Source: Volvox africanus (lineage: Eukaryota; Chlorophyta; Chlorophyceae; Chlamydomonadales; Volvocaceae). Taken from it: 64,000 bases of DNA. Positions 16,559 to 27,838 of the stretch are shown here, in pieces. The stretch covers positions 744,001 to 808,000 of the forward strand of contig BSDZ01000032.1 in assembly GCA_030268105.1 (NCBI GenBank), read 5' to 3'. A program made the position numbers and the translations under genes. The notes beneath the pieces are model-generated. The model did not search any database. It was not told where the DNA came from and saw only the letters and a program-made list of their open reading frames with translations. Numbering within the stretch: position 1 is the first letter of the stretch; each line of letters begins with the position of its first letter.

Positions 16559-18573
16559 GTGCGCACATCATGCATAATATCTGTGCTACTTAAGTCCAGA
16601 ATCAATGTTGCGCCATACCCGAGCGGCGGCAGTGACCCGGGTCACAATTCCGGCCTGGTCCGGGCATCAGGGACAACGGCCACTGCCCCCTTCGCGGATC
16701 CTGTCAACAGCCGTTGCTTCACCAGCGCCCCCAACGACTGAACCCCTGGGCCCATGATATGCGGTGCAGTGGGGGGGATGCTGGCGGCAGGCCACGTTGC
16801 CGCGGCGTCCGATGCGGTAAGCCACGGAGCGGCGGCAATGTTGAACACCTGGTGTGTCTGGCGGCGATGGCGGCGGAGGCGGACGAGGTGGTAGAGGACG
16901 TTGAGGAGGATGTTGATCGCCGCGTCAACGGAGCGCCAAGGCGGCGGGCTGCTGCCGTGGGAGAGCCGGGTGGGTGAATGGGGTCTGGTGGTATTATGGA
17001 ATTCCCCAAGGATATTGTGGTTGTGCACTACCTTTCCTTAGAATGATATCGGCCTTCTAGGAAAAGACGGAGCTAGGAGTTCGTGTTTGCCGTAGCGCTA
17101 GCATGTAGCTTGCGGATGGTGTCATTACGGCCGGCACTGCGTATCGACGTAATTGCGTTTGAATGCCCCATGTACGCGCTGTACGTCACACCCTGTTTTC
17201 GAAATCCGGTTCAGTTCAATGACGGTCCCTTTTGTAGTGCCGTGCCTTGATGACTCTTGCCCACGTTAAGCCGCCATAAGTTGCCAAAGCCCATGCACAG
17301 TTGATGGGTTCTGCCCAAGACACCCGATCCTCTCTCACTGGGTACATGATCTATTGGTGTATTGTCTTGTCCGATGCTTAGATACCGGCCGCGTTCAGCG
17401 GCTGTGCACGGTGAGAGCGCTGCCCCCCTTGCGGCCACGGCTTCTGGAGCAAGGGGCAACGACGCGCAGCAGCGCAAGGAACAACATCAACAGCAAGGGA
17501 CGACTGTAGCGGAGGAGGAAGGGGAAGGGGAGGAACAGAGGCAGCAGCCGAAGCAGTCCAGAAGTGCAAAGGGGCGAGCGAGGGATTGATAAATATGGAG
17601 CGCGGGGTGAAGGAGCAGGACCTGGAGGCATCTGAAGGGCCCCGCATCGATGGGCCGTCTCGGAGGCGCATTCCATGCGGCGGAGGCGGCAGTAGGAGCA
17701 CGGGCCTCAGAGATGTCCGTTGATGTTATTCACGGTATAAGGCAATAAAGGTGGGTTCGGGTGCTCATATGATCCTATTTTTGAACATGCTACGTACCTT
17801 GCCTGTTTTGCCCCGCAATGAACACTTGACAGGCATCTGGGCATTGAGATGTGCTGCTCCTTGTGCGTACATGGCGACCAGACGATGAACCAGGAAAAAC
17901 GAATGAGCATCAAAATTGTTGGATGGGCTGTAACTATTAATTCTGTAACGACAGATTCGCTTGCATCTGAGGACACACTCGATGACGTCCAGAAGGAGCC
18001 CCCCCCGTGCACAACCGGTTTGCGCTGGGCCGTGCTTCCCCGGCTGTATGCTCCTTGGACTTGAATGGGAAAAACGCAAGACAGGAGGTCATGGTCTTTG
18101 CATATGCATGTCATAAAGTAGGTGGTTTAGGAGAACAGTTGGTGGGTAGCGGCGTTTGGGATGAACACGCCTTCCGGGGTGGTTGGCTGGATGTGTTGGA
18201 GATTGATTGAGGCAGTCGGGGGTTGTGTACCCAGACCAATGTGCGACAAAAGTGAAGGCAGCTGCAATATGCCGTAAAGTTTTTCAGTATGATATGATAA
18301 TGCGGCTTCACACACATTAAGTGCTTCCTTTCTGATTCACGGTCAGCACAAACGAGATGGCGGTCATGACGCTCTCTCTTCCTCTTGCAAGGTTTCAAGT
18401 TGCACCCCAAAGTTATATGTTATACCCTTTTGTTCAATAACGGCAAAATACCCCAGGCCAACCAACATCATGCTTTGCATGAAATGAGCAATCTTGAAAT
18501 GTTTCTTCCATCGAGTAAGGGAACGTAAAATTTCCTTCGAATATATCGTTTAAGAAAACGATTTCTAGATGTA
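16559..18573. other. Region between ZIP and sulfatase fragments
   Basis: No confident gene. 17362-17589 is an open stretch rich in Glu, Gln and Ala (EEEGEGEEQRQQ) that might be the variable cytoplasmic loop typical of ZIP proteins, but no flanking conserved segments support this. 16714-16977 is GC-rich with open frames on both strands and no recognisable family. Confidence 0.35.
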
Positions 18574-20424
18574 ATGCTGTGTCTAGGTATTGTCACAGTT
18601 TCGGCGTCTATAGCACGGCATCCAAACGTTGTCGTTATCCTTGTAGATGATTTAGATGAAACTCAGGACAGCAGCGGTGAGCTGGCGATGCCGGCGACGA
18701 AACGGCTTTTGACGATGTGCGATTATTTGGCGACGTGCGACTTTCGTGCATGACGACGCGACCAGGAATGTTCAGAAATATTCTTGAATCATAGATTTTG
18801 TTCAGGATTTTATAAGTTGGTAAGTAGTAATTGGTGATTGGTAATTGGTAATTGGTAATCTTCCTCTCGGTTCATGCAGACATCGGTTCCTTATCCCGTT
18901 ATATTCCGATGTTGCTGCAAACCAGGTGTCACCTTTACAACCCATTTCGTCATTACTCCCATCTGCTGCCCTTCCAGGGTCAGCCTCCTCCGCGGCCAGC
19001 TGGGTCACAACACCAATTTCACAGACGTGCTTTGCTTCACACACGGTACGTCGAAGTTTCAGGTAACAATTTCCACCCTGCTGCCCCCGATTAGCCTGCA
19101 TACGATCTTAAGCCTCAGACGGTAATACCCGATCTACCCCGATGGAAGATTCCTGGGTGGACGGGTGGCTTCCTCAGCGACCTTGTTGCGTGCGGCCCCT
19201 TGTCATTGCCATCAATCAGGTCAATTGGCGGGGCGAACATGGACCCGGGATTTGGTGCAGGTCATGCACCGGAACCAGACATATTTAAGAGTTTCTCATT
19301 GCCACCTTTTTTCGAGCAGAAATTTACGTTTACGAGCGACAGCAGACAAGGAAAAGCAGCCCCCAAAAACCCTAAAACCCCTCCCGGAGGTGGACGGATG
19401 ACTGTCATTTGACCAAACAGCAACTGAAACCCATCAGCCCTCCGCCCTCCGCGGCTCTGCATCCCTTCACCTCTGGGCACTATCGTCCCATGCAACCTTC
19501 CTGTTCTCACCGCAGACCCCTCCCCTTTCTGGGCCGTCCACATAGCGAGTTCGTTCTGTCCTTTCGTTCTTTCATTCATTCTTTTGCCACCCCTAGGGGT
19601 TCGCCGTCTGGCCGTGGAAACCATTTTTCCACAAATCACATTCGTTACCCCCGAGGCCCTGGCCCGCGAACCCACAACCCCTCCCTCACATACACGAGGT
19701 TATGCAACATTCCGTGCTCTGAATTTGGATCGCGAGTGACTCCCCAACTGGCTGCAGAAAGCGGGGTACGACACGCTATACACAGTTGAGTGGGGGGGGG
19801 CATTGGGCGAGGGGTTATAGGGCATGGGAGATTAACGGGATACGGAGAGGTCTCGGGGGAAAGGGCCTAGAAACGCGCGATGCCTGAAATTCCACGTGTT
19901 TTGAGCTTATGCAGAGCATACAGAGACTGGTTTGCCAATTTCAATTTTACTCATTTCCCAGTGGCTGGTGATTAACACTCCTCACTGGGGCACCTGCCCC
20001 CGTACCGCCTTCAGATCCAGGTTTCGTACTTTCGTCTCCTCCTCGAGGGCACTGCTCTGCCCCTTCCCTGCCGCCCTCATTACCCTCGCCTCGTTGCTCG
20101 TACCCTGCACCTCTATTTCCCCTCCTCGCCCACGTGTTGCGCACCTTTGGCTTCATCATGTCCTTTCATATCGAGTTGCCCACCCTCTGTGCCCGCTATC
20201 TGTTGCCCTCCCTCTCCTCTGCCCCTCCACCTCGGCATCCCTGTCCCTTTTCGCTGGGGGCTCTGACCTCAGGCAAGTTCATAGCGGACTACACAATTCA
20301 ATTACGCAATTACGATCCCCACCTTCCGGCTGGACAGTCTTTGAAGCGCTTGTGCACCCCTTCATCTTCGAGTACTACAGCCCCGCATTCAGTCTCAACG
20401 GGGGCCAGCCGAGAGTATATCCAG
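18574..20424 (+). pseudogene. Arylsulfatase fragment with missing exon and frameshift
   Basis: Three exon-like blocks match the sulfatase family, which hydrolyses sulfate esters and in these algae is secreted under sulfur starvation. Block 1 (from ATG 18574) has a hydrophobic start and the metal-binding motif PNVVVILVDDLDE followed by MPATKRLL. Block 2 (about 18926-19062) has the active-site signature CCPSRVSLLRG, whose second Cys would become formylglycine, followed by HNTNFTD. Block 3 (about 20273-20424) has GKFIADYT and, one frame away, WTVFEALVHPFIFEYYSPAF and the end VYPG. The shift lies within 20310-20340. The exon expected between blocks 2 and 3 was not seen, nor was any C-terminal half. 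Confidence 0.7.
18823..18862. repeat. Short tandem ATTGGTAA repeat
   Basis: About four imperfect copies of ATTGGTAA in the intron of the sulfatase fragment. Slippage is the simplest explanation. Confidence 0.7.
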
Positions 20425-22189
20425 GTGGGTGGAGTGGTAGGTGGGTCGGTCCGATCGGGAAAGGGATGGAATAGGGAGACGGTGGCGTGATTAAGCGGCA
20501 GACGCCGCCAGGGGTCGGGCCCCTCCCCGACAGATTGTCGTTATTTTGACATTGCAGCGTTTCCTTCCGGCTGGAAATGAGACATTGGGAAACAAACGTC
20601 CTCCTTCCAGATGGCTGTGAGGGTTACCACGCTGGTGACCGATGAGCTGTTGACAGATTACAAATGCGGTGGACGTGAATGTGCTCCCTCCCTCCGAAAA
20701 CACCCTCCCTAGCCCGGCAGCATACAGCGGAGTGCAGTCGTCTCCGACTTGCTTTGCATGGCTTAACTAAATTGTGCTGTTTCTAAGTTTGCGTGATATG
20801 GAAGGCACAATGTTTTACATTGGTACAGTGCGGGTTCGTCTGCTTCGGACTTCCGGTTTCATTCGGTCCAAGTCATAATGTGTGTTCCCTTGGATTTGGC
20901 AGGAAGGTGCGCGTTCGGAAACTGTGTCCGTCAGAGCATGCATGGCTCAAAAAGGCAAGATGATGTCATCATAACTCCAGGGTGGCGTAATGTGGTGCAG
21001 CGTTCGGGCTGCAGCGTTAGCAGTGATTAACTTTTCGGAATGTTGCCTTACACGGCAGCGGCAGATCCCCTCCGTATGCTCATATTTTTCCAGTCTTTAA
21101 TTATAAAACCAAACGCAGATTCGATTTAAAAATCTAAGGCGCCATGATGGAAACCTGAGGTGGCGTCCCTCAGTTCAGACGATTTCTTGTGGCCTCCTTC
21201 CTGTCTCGGCGTCACGTGGGTTTCAATCCCTGCACCGTCCCCTACCTGGCTCCATGAGAATGATGGTGTATACTGACCGCTGCCGGCAGGGAGGGAAAAT
21301 GAATTCAAAATGATACAAACAAGACTACTTGATCCATGGGATTCCGATTCAGAGGAGCGATCCACAGACATACGATTGAGAGACACATGATCGAGGGTGT
21401 GGGATCAAGACTGTGCACTGGGATCTATTCCTAAGAACTTGCTCCACTTGGAAGTGCAATCTGACCGTACGTGCCTTTCACCGTTTCAGCTGCGCCCACA
21501 CTAAGGCCCCTGCATTTCCCAAGTTATATAGTGTATTAAGGTACGTACATAGGCGGCTCCGGCGCTGTGCCCTTGCCTGGTCCGTTTCCACCCAGCCTCA
21601 TCAAAGTCGCACGCCAGCCACCATGAAGTCCTGCACAGTCCCAAGCCGCCGTCTCCTTTCCCAGCTTGCTTCCCAATCCCCATCTCTATCCAACCCCTGC
21701 AATTCACCCCAACCTACCTCCTACCACAACCTACTGCATACGATGCCACGTCCTCAGCCGGGTTCTTTCAATCCACCTCGCCTTCTTCCAGCTGATGCTG
21801 CATTTTTCAGCAGATCCTCACCACTTCGATCTCCATGATGTGCTACGATATCAGGTTGTCCGCTCTTCCCTGGACCCTGCCTCTTCACTAAAGATGCAGC
21901 CCGCGCTATGCGCTGCACAACATACAAACAACCGCAAAGAATCATGCAAGCGCCGCATCTCGCACCGAATCGAACATGGATACAGCCTTTCCAACTTTCT
22001 TCATAAGCCCCAGGAAAACATGCACCGGATCCGCCTTCTCCATCAGCACCGCTACCTGGGTATGTGCCCAAAGCTTTTACTTAGCCCTCGCGTGATTGGC
22101 AGAGCCCCCTAAGCCACAAGACCGGCCGTTTCAATATACAGCAACTCGACCATCCAGATCGTCCAGATCCCACTCCAGACCATCTAGGA
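20425..22189. other. Region without a recognised gene
   Basis: A plus-strand open frame starts at an ATG in good context (ACCATGAAG, 21621) and encodes a Ser/Pro-rich peptide, but no conserved domain or splicing pattern supports it. A sequence weakly like the next sulfatase segment (EGYHAGDR near 20620) is followed by a stop and was not counted. Confidence 0.4.
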
Positions 22190-25100
22190 TTAGCCCCACT
22201 TGCGCCAGGGGTCCCCCGGGAGGCTACTGTGTCGGGGTTTGCCGTTGTCGCTGGCCCTCATGCGGCTGCGCTGGGCCAGCGCCTGCCGCTCCATCGCTGC
22301 CATCGCTGCCTCACGTGAAAGCTCATCCTCCACCTCTGTGGCCACCTCCCGCAGGCCCGCGAGCTCCGCGTCGCTGACGGGCGTATTACGAGCCTTGGCT
22401 GTGGGACTGGCGGCAGTGCGAACGTCGCTGCTGCAGAATCGTGCACTCCCGTCATCAGTTAGCCGTCCGGGAGGCGCACCGCTGGCGCTGATTGGCTTAA
22501 AACCAGTTTGCCGTACTGGCGCCGTGCTTACCGATGGTTGTAGCTGCAGCTGCTGGTGATGATGTACCTGCTGCATCGGGCTTCGATGTGATTGTGGCTG
22601 CGAGCGGTACTGCGGCTGTGATGCTGCCGCAGTAGGGCGGGCCAGACCGACGCCGCCGCCACTGCTGCTGCTGCCACCACTTTGAAGCGCTAACCCTGTC
22701 ATTGACACTCGCCGATAGTTGGTGCTCGCCGGCGCCAGTGACGGCGGCGATGGCGTAGTCGGCTGCGCAGGCGCACGGGGAGCTAATGGAGAGGAGGAGG
22801 ACTGATGTGGCCCTGATGGCTGGCTGTAGCTGGAGGTCGTATTACGGCGATGCCCTTGCACCGTGACGCTGGAACGTGTGGGTGAATACGAAGACGGCGA
22901 CGCAGGCGAGGTGTGCATTACCAAGCGGGACGGTGAGGGCGGGGCCGCAGCCGACGCAATCACGGCTGCGGCTGTGCTGTCAACACCTGACCGCAAATTG
23001 GCTGGAATGCAAACCCCCTGCGATAAAGGAGGCGATATTTCGCTGGAGCTGTTCACCGTGGCGCCACCGGTTGTGGAGATGCGCGGTCGCGGGCGTCGAA
23101 GGCCCCCAGTGAACGCCAGAGAATCAAGTGATGCTGAGGGTGGTGTTGGAACCAAACCACCGCCACCACCGTAGATGCTGGTGTTTCCATCGGCAGTAGC
23201 GGTAACGGCCCCGACAGGCGATGTCGCCACTAGTGTCACTCCTTGTGACTGCGGCGGTGGTGCCGCCCCGTCGGCCGATGGCGACAACGATAGATAATTA
23301 TCATTTAGCTCTGGTTCGCCGCTTGCAGTGATGCCGCCGCTGCAACGGCCACCAACGGCAGAATATTGGCTGGTCGACAACGGGTTATGGCCTCCTAGGA
23401 AACGGGACGGCGATGAGGAACCTTCGGCAGCCAGTGGCGGCACCTGCAGCATCGGCAAGGCTTGTACCATGTGCCGCTGCGCTTGAGGCTGCAAAGTTGC
23501 AGTGTCGGATACCAACAGTGAGGAAAACGGAGACGGGGCACCTGCAGCTGCATACCCGTTGCTTGCACCACCGCAGCTGCTAGAACTGCCGCTGCCGTCG
23601 CCATAGGCATCGACCGACGGCAGAAGCTCAGCCGTACTCGCTGTCAACAATGTCTGCGGCTGTGCAGCCCGACGCCCCGCACTGCCGGGCCGTGGCGTTG
23701 GCCGCAGCGCACCAACTCCGCTTACGCCACTAGAATCAAAGGAGCCGACAATTGTTACCCAGCCCCCCGGATGCTCGTGATGCCCTGTTGGTCCTAGAGC
23801 TGTCCCAGCCGGCACACCGCTGCACTGCCGGGAAACGGAGCCTCGGCTCGGTTGCAGTTCCGAAGAGGCTGTAGTTGGCATTGCAGGTGGCTCACCGCTC
23901 GACGATGTCTGGCGCTCGATGGAACGAGAGGCTGAGCTCGCCTCATGCGCCGGTCGGTGCAAGGACCCCAAGTCCGCGCGTTGCAAGGGCTGAGGTTGAT
24001 GGGCGATGATGCTCTCTGGCGCCGCGCCGGAATTACGCCTGAACATCGATAAGGCGCCATCGCACACATTCGCAACAGCACCGCTCTCCGAATACCGCCT
24101 TAGCAGCATTAGGCCGTTACCAACGTTTCCAGTGCAGCTGAAGCTGCCTCCGCTATCGCCAGAAAAGCCACCGATGCTGCAGCTCGCAATGGCTGTGGCC
24201 CGGCCGGCGGCAGGGGCAATTAAAGCCACCAGAGGAGATGTAGCAGCATTGATTGCACCACTGTACGTGCCAGCATCAACGCTACAGCCGGCGCTACTGC
24301 AGCCGCTGGCCGCGACCGTGCTGCCGCTTGCCTGGGATCCGCTGCTGCCTGTATTGCTGTTCTCCGCACTATCAGCGCAGCTGTTTCCGGTGTTACTGGC
24401 GAGACTGGTGCTGCTACAGTTGCGATCACCTCCGACGTTGCTGTTAACGGCGGTGTTGTTCGTCCAGGCCTTGAGGGCCCGGTCCGCGGGTCTAAGAGCC
24501 TGGCGCCCCGGGGAGGGCGCGGTGCCCAGCATTTGGTGTCGCTGGTCAAATTGCGCCACAAGGGCAGCTGCGTCCTGCTTGGACAAAGGGATGTCATGAC
24601 CAGCACCCTCCAGGGCGACCACTGCTCGACGGGCGGGAAACAAGCGGGGGACCGAACCGAAAGATGGGACATGAAATTGAGCGCGGAGGAAAAGGATTTA
24701 TTGAGGTAGTCATCTCTGACAATAATGTCGAACGACAATTGAGAACCCGTGACCAAATCTTTAATTCATAACAATCTGGTTCGACTTTCGCTTATCCCAA
24801 ACCCCGCTTCACATGAAATTGCCATAATTGTGGAAGATGCGGTCACCCATATGTCACCCATATCCATCCCATTCCGCGTTCCCGTCCCGATTTCCCAAAA
24901 GCTGCATGCAGGTGTAATTTCTTCAACCGAGCCGACTGTGCACTCACACTGTATGCCCAACTCCCGGGCGCCCTTGCCCCTCTTCAGGTGCTCTTTGAGA
25001 GCCACCGGGGTGCGGAGCTCCACAATGGTGCCTGGAGCACCTGCCAGGGCAAAGCCACCGGTGCTAATCAGGGTGCTGCCGCGTCGTGCGGGCTGCGCGG

Positions 25101-25824
25101 AGGCGCTGCGACGGTCACCTCCCTAAGAGGCAAGCAAAACAATGGCGGGAAGACGCTTGGAGAAGGGATTGATTCTTGGGTCATCACCAGTAAACAGGCA
25201 GGAAGGGCAAGGTAAATTGAGGTGCTACGTGGCAGGTAACGAGCTAGATTATGTTTCCTGAGGAAATCCCTCGGGAGATAAAATGGATTTAGGTAGTACG
25301 GGGTGCCCTGCTACCCATCGTAGAGACAGACTTCAATTTCTTCTGCATTTGCTCACGTCCGAGTCTCGCCCTCCAGCACCCCATTTGTCTACCGACTCGT
25401 CCATGCCCTGGACGCCCATTTTTGATCTGGCCAGGTTAAAGGCACGCTGCCATCGGGCCTGTTGGTGGACGCCGGAGGTGACAAGAGTAACGGCAATTAA
25501 GCGCTTCGTCAGTGAATTAGCTATGGTAGGTGTTGGAGCGTCTGGCAACCGAAGGGGCTCAGATAGCAGGCAAGGTTATGCTTTTCATCAGTATATTTTG
25601 GGTGAGCTTACCTTTCGGTCCCAGCCGGAAGAGTCATGCGCAGTCTGAAATGCCTTGCCCGCGGGCTTCGGCGCCTCCTTAACATCTGTGGATCTATTAG
25701 CAACACTGCTCCTTAGAAAAATTAGGGCGCCATCTGGAGGAATGGTGAAGAAAAGGCGCGGGTATGGTAACATCCAGCGACCTCTCCTGGTTCGCTCTTC
25801 CGCACTACTTCGCAACGCCGTTAC
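22190..25824 (-). CDS. Unidentified multi-exon gene with huge low-complexity 3' exon
   Basis: Not recognised. Exons in transcript order: 25824-25612 (71 aa, contains RGRWMLPYPRLFFTIPPDG, donor GTAAGC); 25557-25393 (55 aa, SLTKRLIAVTLVTSGVHQQ, phase 0 both sides); 25122-24948 (STGGFALAGAPGTIVELRTP then LKEHLKRGKGARELG, donor GTGAGT); and 24574-22190 (794 codons to a TAA). The first two junctions keep frame. The third exon leaves one extra base that does not join the last exon in frame, so an exon is missing or a base is wrong there. The last exon is Ser/Gly/Ala/Pro/Gln-rich and disordered except for a C-terminal helix (ELAGLREVATEVEDELSREA) before DPWRKWG. The true start lies upstream and was not found. 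Confidence 0.6.
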
Positions 25825-27838
25825 CTGCAAAACTGCCCTCACTTCCACCCGAAGTCTTTGAACTGCCCCGCATAGTTGTATGATGTAGCCTATAAAGAGT
25901 TGTTTAATCTTTTGGAGAAATTCGGAGAAACGCAGCCCTCCTTCGATACCCAATCCTATGGGCAAGAACTATGCCAAAGCGGATTAAAAAGGGAGAACCT
26001 GAACATAGTTTGTATTGAATCTAGGAACACCAGATCACAAATCAGCCCGACCAGAAAAATTGCAAGCATATAAACTTGCAGTTAGCATGTAGTTTGCAGC
26101 GGTTCTCGCCAGTGAGCAATGTTGAGACATGTACCAACTATGGACAGTTACCTTCAGTGCTATGTACAGATATTACGTTCACAGTCGCTTTTTGCCAGAC
26201 AGTACACCTGTCTGCTCCGACACAGTACACCCCTCGATTTTTTTCCTATAAAGAATCTCAGAATATGCTTACTACTGTTATATAAACTCTATTAAATGAT
26301 GATTTGCCACAATTGTATGTAAGCGTCTGTTACAACAGTACGGCATACAGTCCACCTACGACGTGCACAAGGTACGCGGCCCGACGCACAAATTTGCTCC
26401 AACTCATCTTGAATTGGTATGACGAGTTTATCCATGGTATGTCTTTTATGTCTCGGAAGCTTACCACTGCGTCTATCTATTGACACACTTCCAGACAACA
26501 TAGACCAGCGAAACAGCGTGCCCAGCTTCAATAGCATCCCCGAAACTGGAAATATTTCATGCTTCTTTCCTGAATAATATCGAATCATAGTGGTGGATGG
26601 CATGTCTGTAACCTGTGTAGGCCAAAACAAGTCGTAGAGCATTACGTCGCATCTGTCGCATGATATATTCTCGGCACTACTGCACGGGTAAAACATGAGG
26701 AAATGCTTCACACTCATAGGGCGCTATAAATGCAAATGTATGACCCCTCAAAACACAGGGTAGCACACTCTATTCCTTGAGCTACCAGGAACACAGGGTT
26801 GAACACCGTTTTGCGAACGCCTCCATTTCCGAATCCTTTGAGAATCCCCCCATCTCGAAAAATGACACGCTTAAAGCAATTGAACAACGTCGTTTGCACT
26901 GTTCTACATTGTGACCTATGCGTGAACTGCGGATTGTCTTGGAAACCATGGAAATATACCACTGAGACCACTTATGACCACTAGTAAACAGCAGGGTGCG
27001 ACGTGGCCGCAGGGCTTTGTAAAGCACTCGATTACGCTCTATTCCGGCAGGTGCTGATAAAGATTTTGGCCCCATTTTCATTCACATTTCTCGGTTTCAT
27101 TCTGTTCTGGAAGACTGGGACGCACCCGCAAATACTTGACAGGAAGAATTCATTCTGTCCCCCAAAACAGACGCAGGTTGGCCGCGCCAATACATCTGGC
27201 TACCTACATCGGTACAGAGTGTTCGGTCGCTTATGGGATGGTGAGAAATTTCGGAATAAAGTGCTCTTGGAATAGGAAATGGGATATCAACTTATCCTGT
27301 CTGAAGGGGTTTCTCGGGGAAAGAGAGTAGTCCGGCCGCAGAACGGAAGTCATAACCTTCCTATTCCCGACCGCTGCTGCAGCCGAGAGCCGTAACAGGC
27401 TTTATTCCTAGAGCCCGCCCGGACACACACGAATCATTGTTCTGCGGCCAAAGACTATCTGTCACAGTGCATCCACGCAGCGGCATCCCTTCTACGATAT
27501 ACGCACTTGTCAGCTTCAATTCTCAACCCCTGCCCATAAACATAGTCATAAAATACCAACCGAGTTACATGTATTTATTAGTTTACTTGTGATCCAGTAA
27601 AGCATAGCAGTAGCGCTGGTAAGTTGAGATAAATGGGTTAATTAATAAGAGGTTTATTTCGCTCCTTCATCGCACCGAGTGTGTATGGGCTGCCCCTTAC
27701 CCCACCTCTCACAGGAGGTATTTCGGTCAACCTAAGGTCCCTCTGCCTCCTCGCGCGCCCTGCTACTCACAACATACACCTGGTGGTGCTGTGCTGCTGC
27801 AGCTACTCCTTCCCTGCTTCGCTGCCGCCGCCGTAACA
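25825..27838. other. Intergenic region, nothing recognised
   Basis: Contains several open frames of 60-140 codons on both strands, none with a known motif, coherent splice phasing or the Ala/Gly-rich composition of neighbouring genes. It should hold the 5' part and promoter of the minus-strand gene and, near 27.6-27.8 kb, the promoter of the ankyrin gene. Confidence 0.45.

Noticed and set aside
16714..17009. ZIP transporter C-terminal half
   Set aside because: No His-containing transmembrane segment motif (H-S-V-I-G type) was found on either strand here.
20610..20680. Next arylsulfatase exon (EGYHAGDR)
   Set aside because: The similarity is a few residues long and is followed at once by a stop codon; too weak to include.
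21413..21838. 141-codon open frame as a gene
   Set aside because: A Ser/Pro-rich peptide with no motif. The in-frame ATG at 21621 has good context, but no splice or poly(A) evidence supports it.
26292..27081. Minus-strand open frames of 141 and 99 codons
   Set aside because: No family resemblance, irregular composition and no consistent intron phase; probably chance frames.
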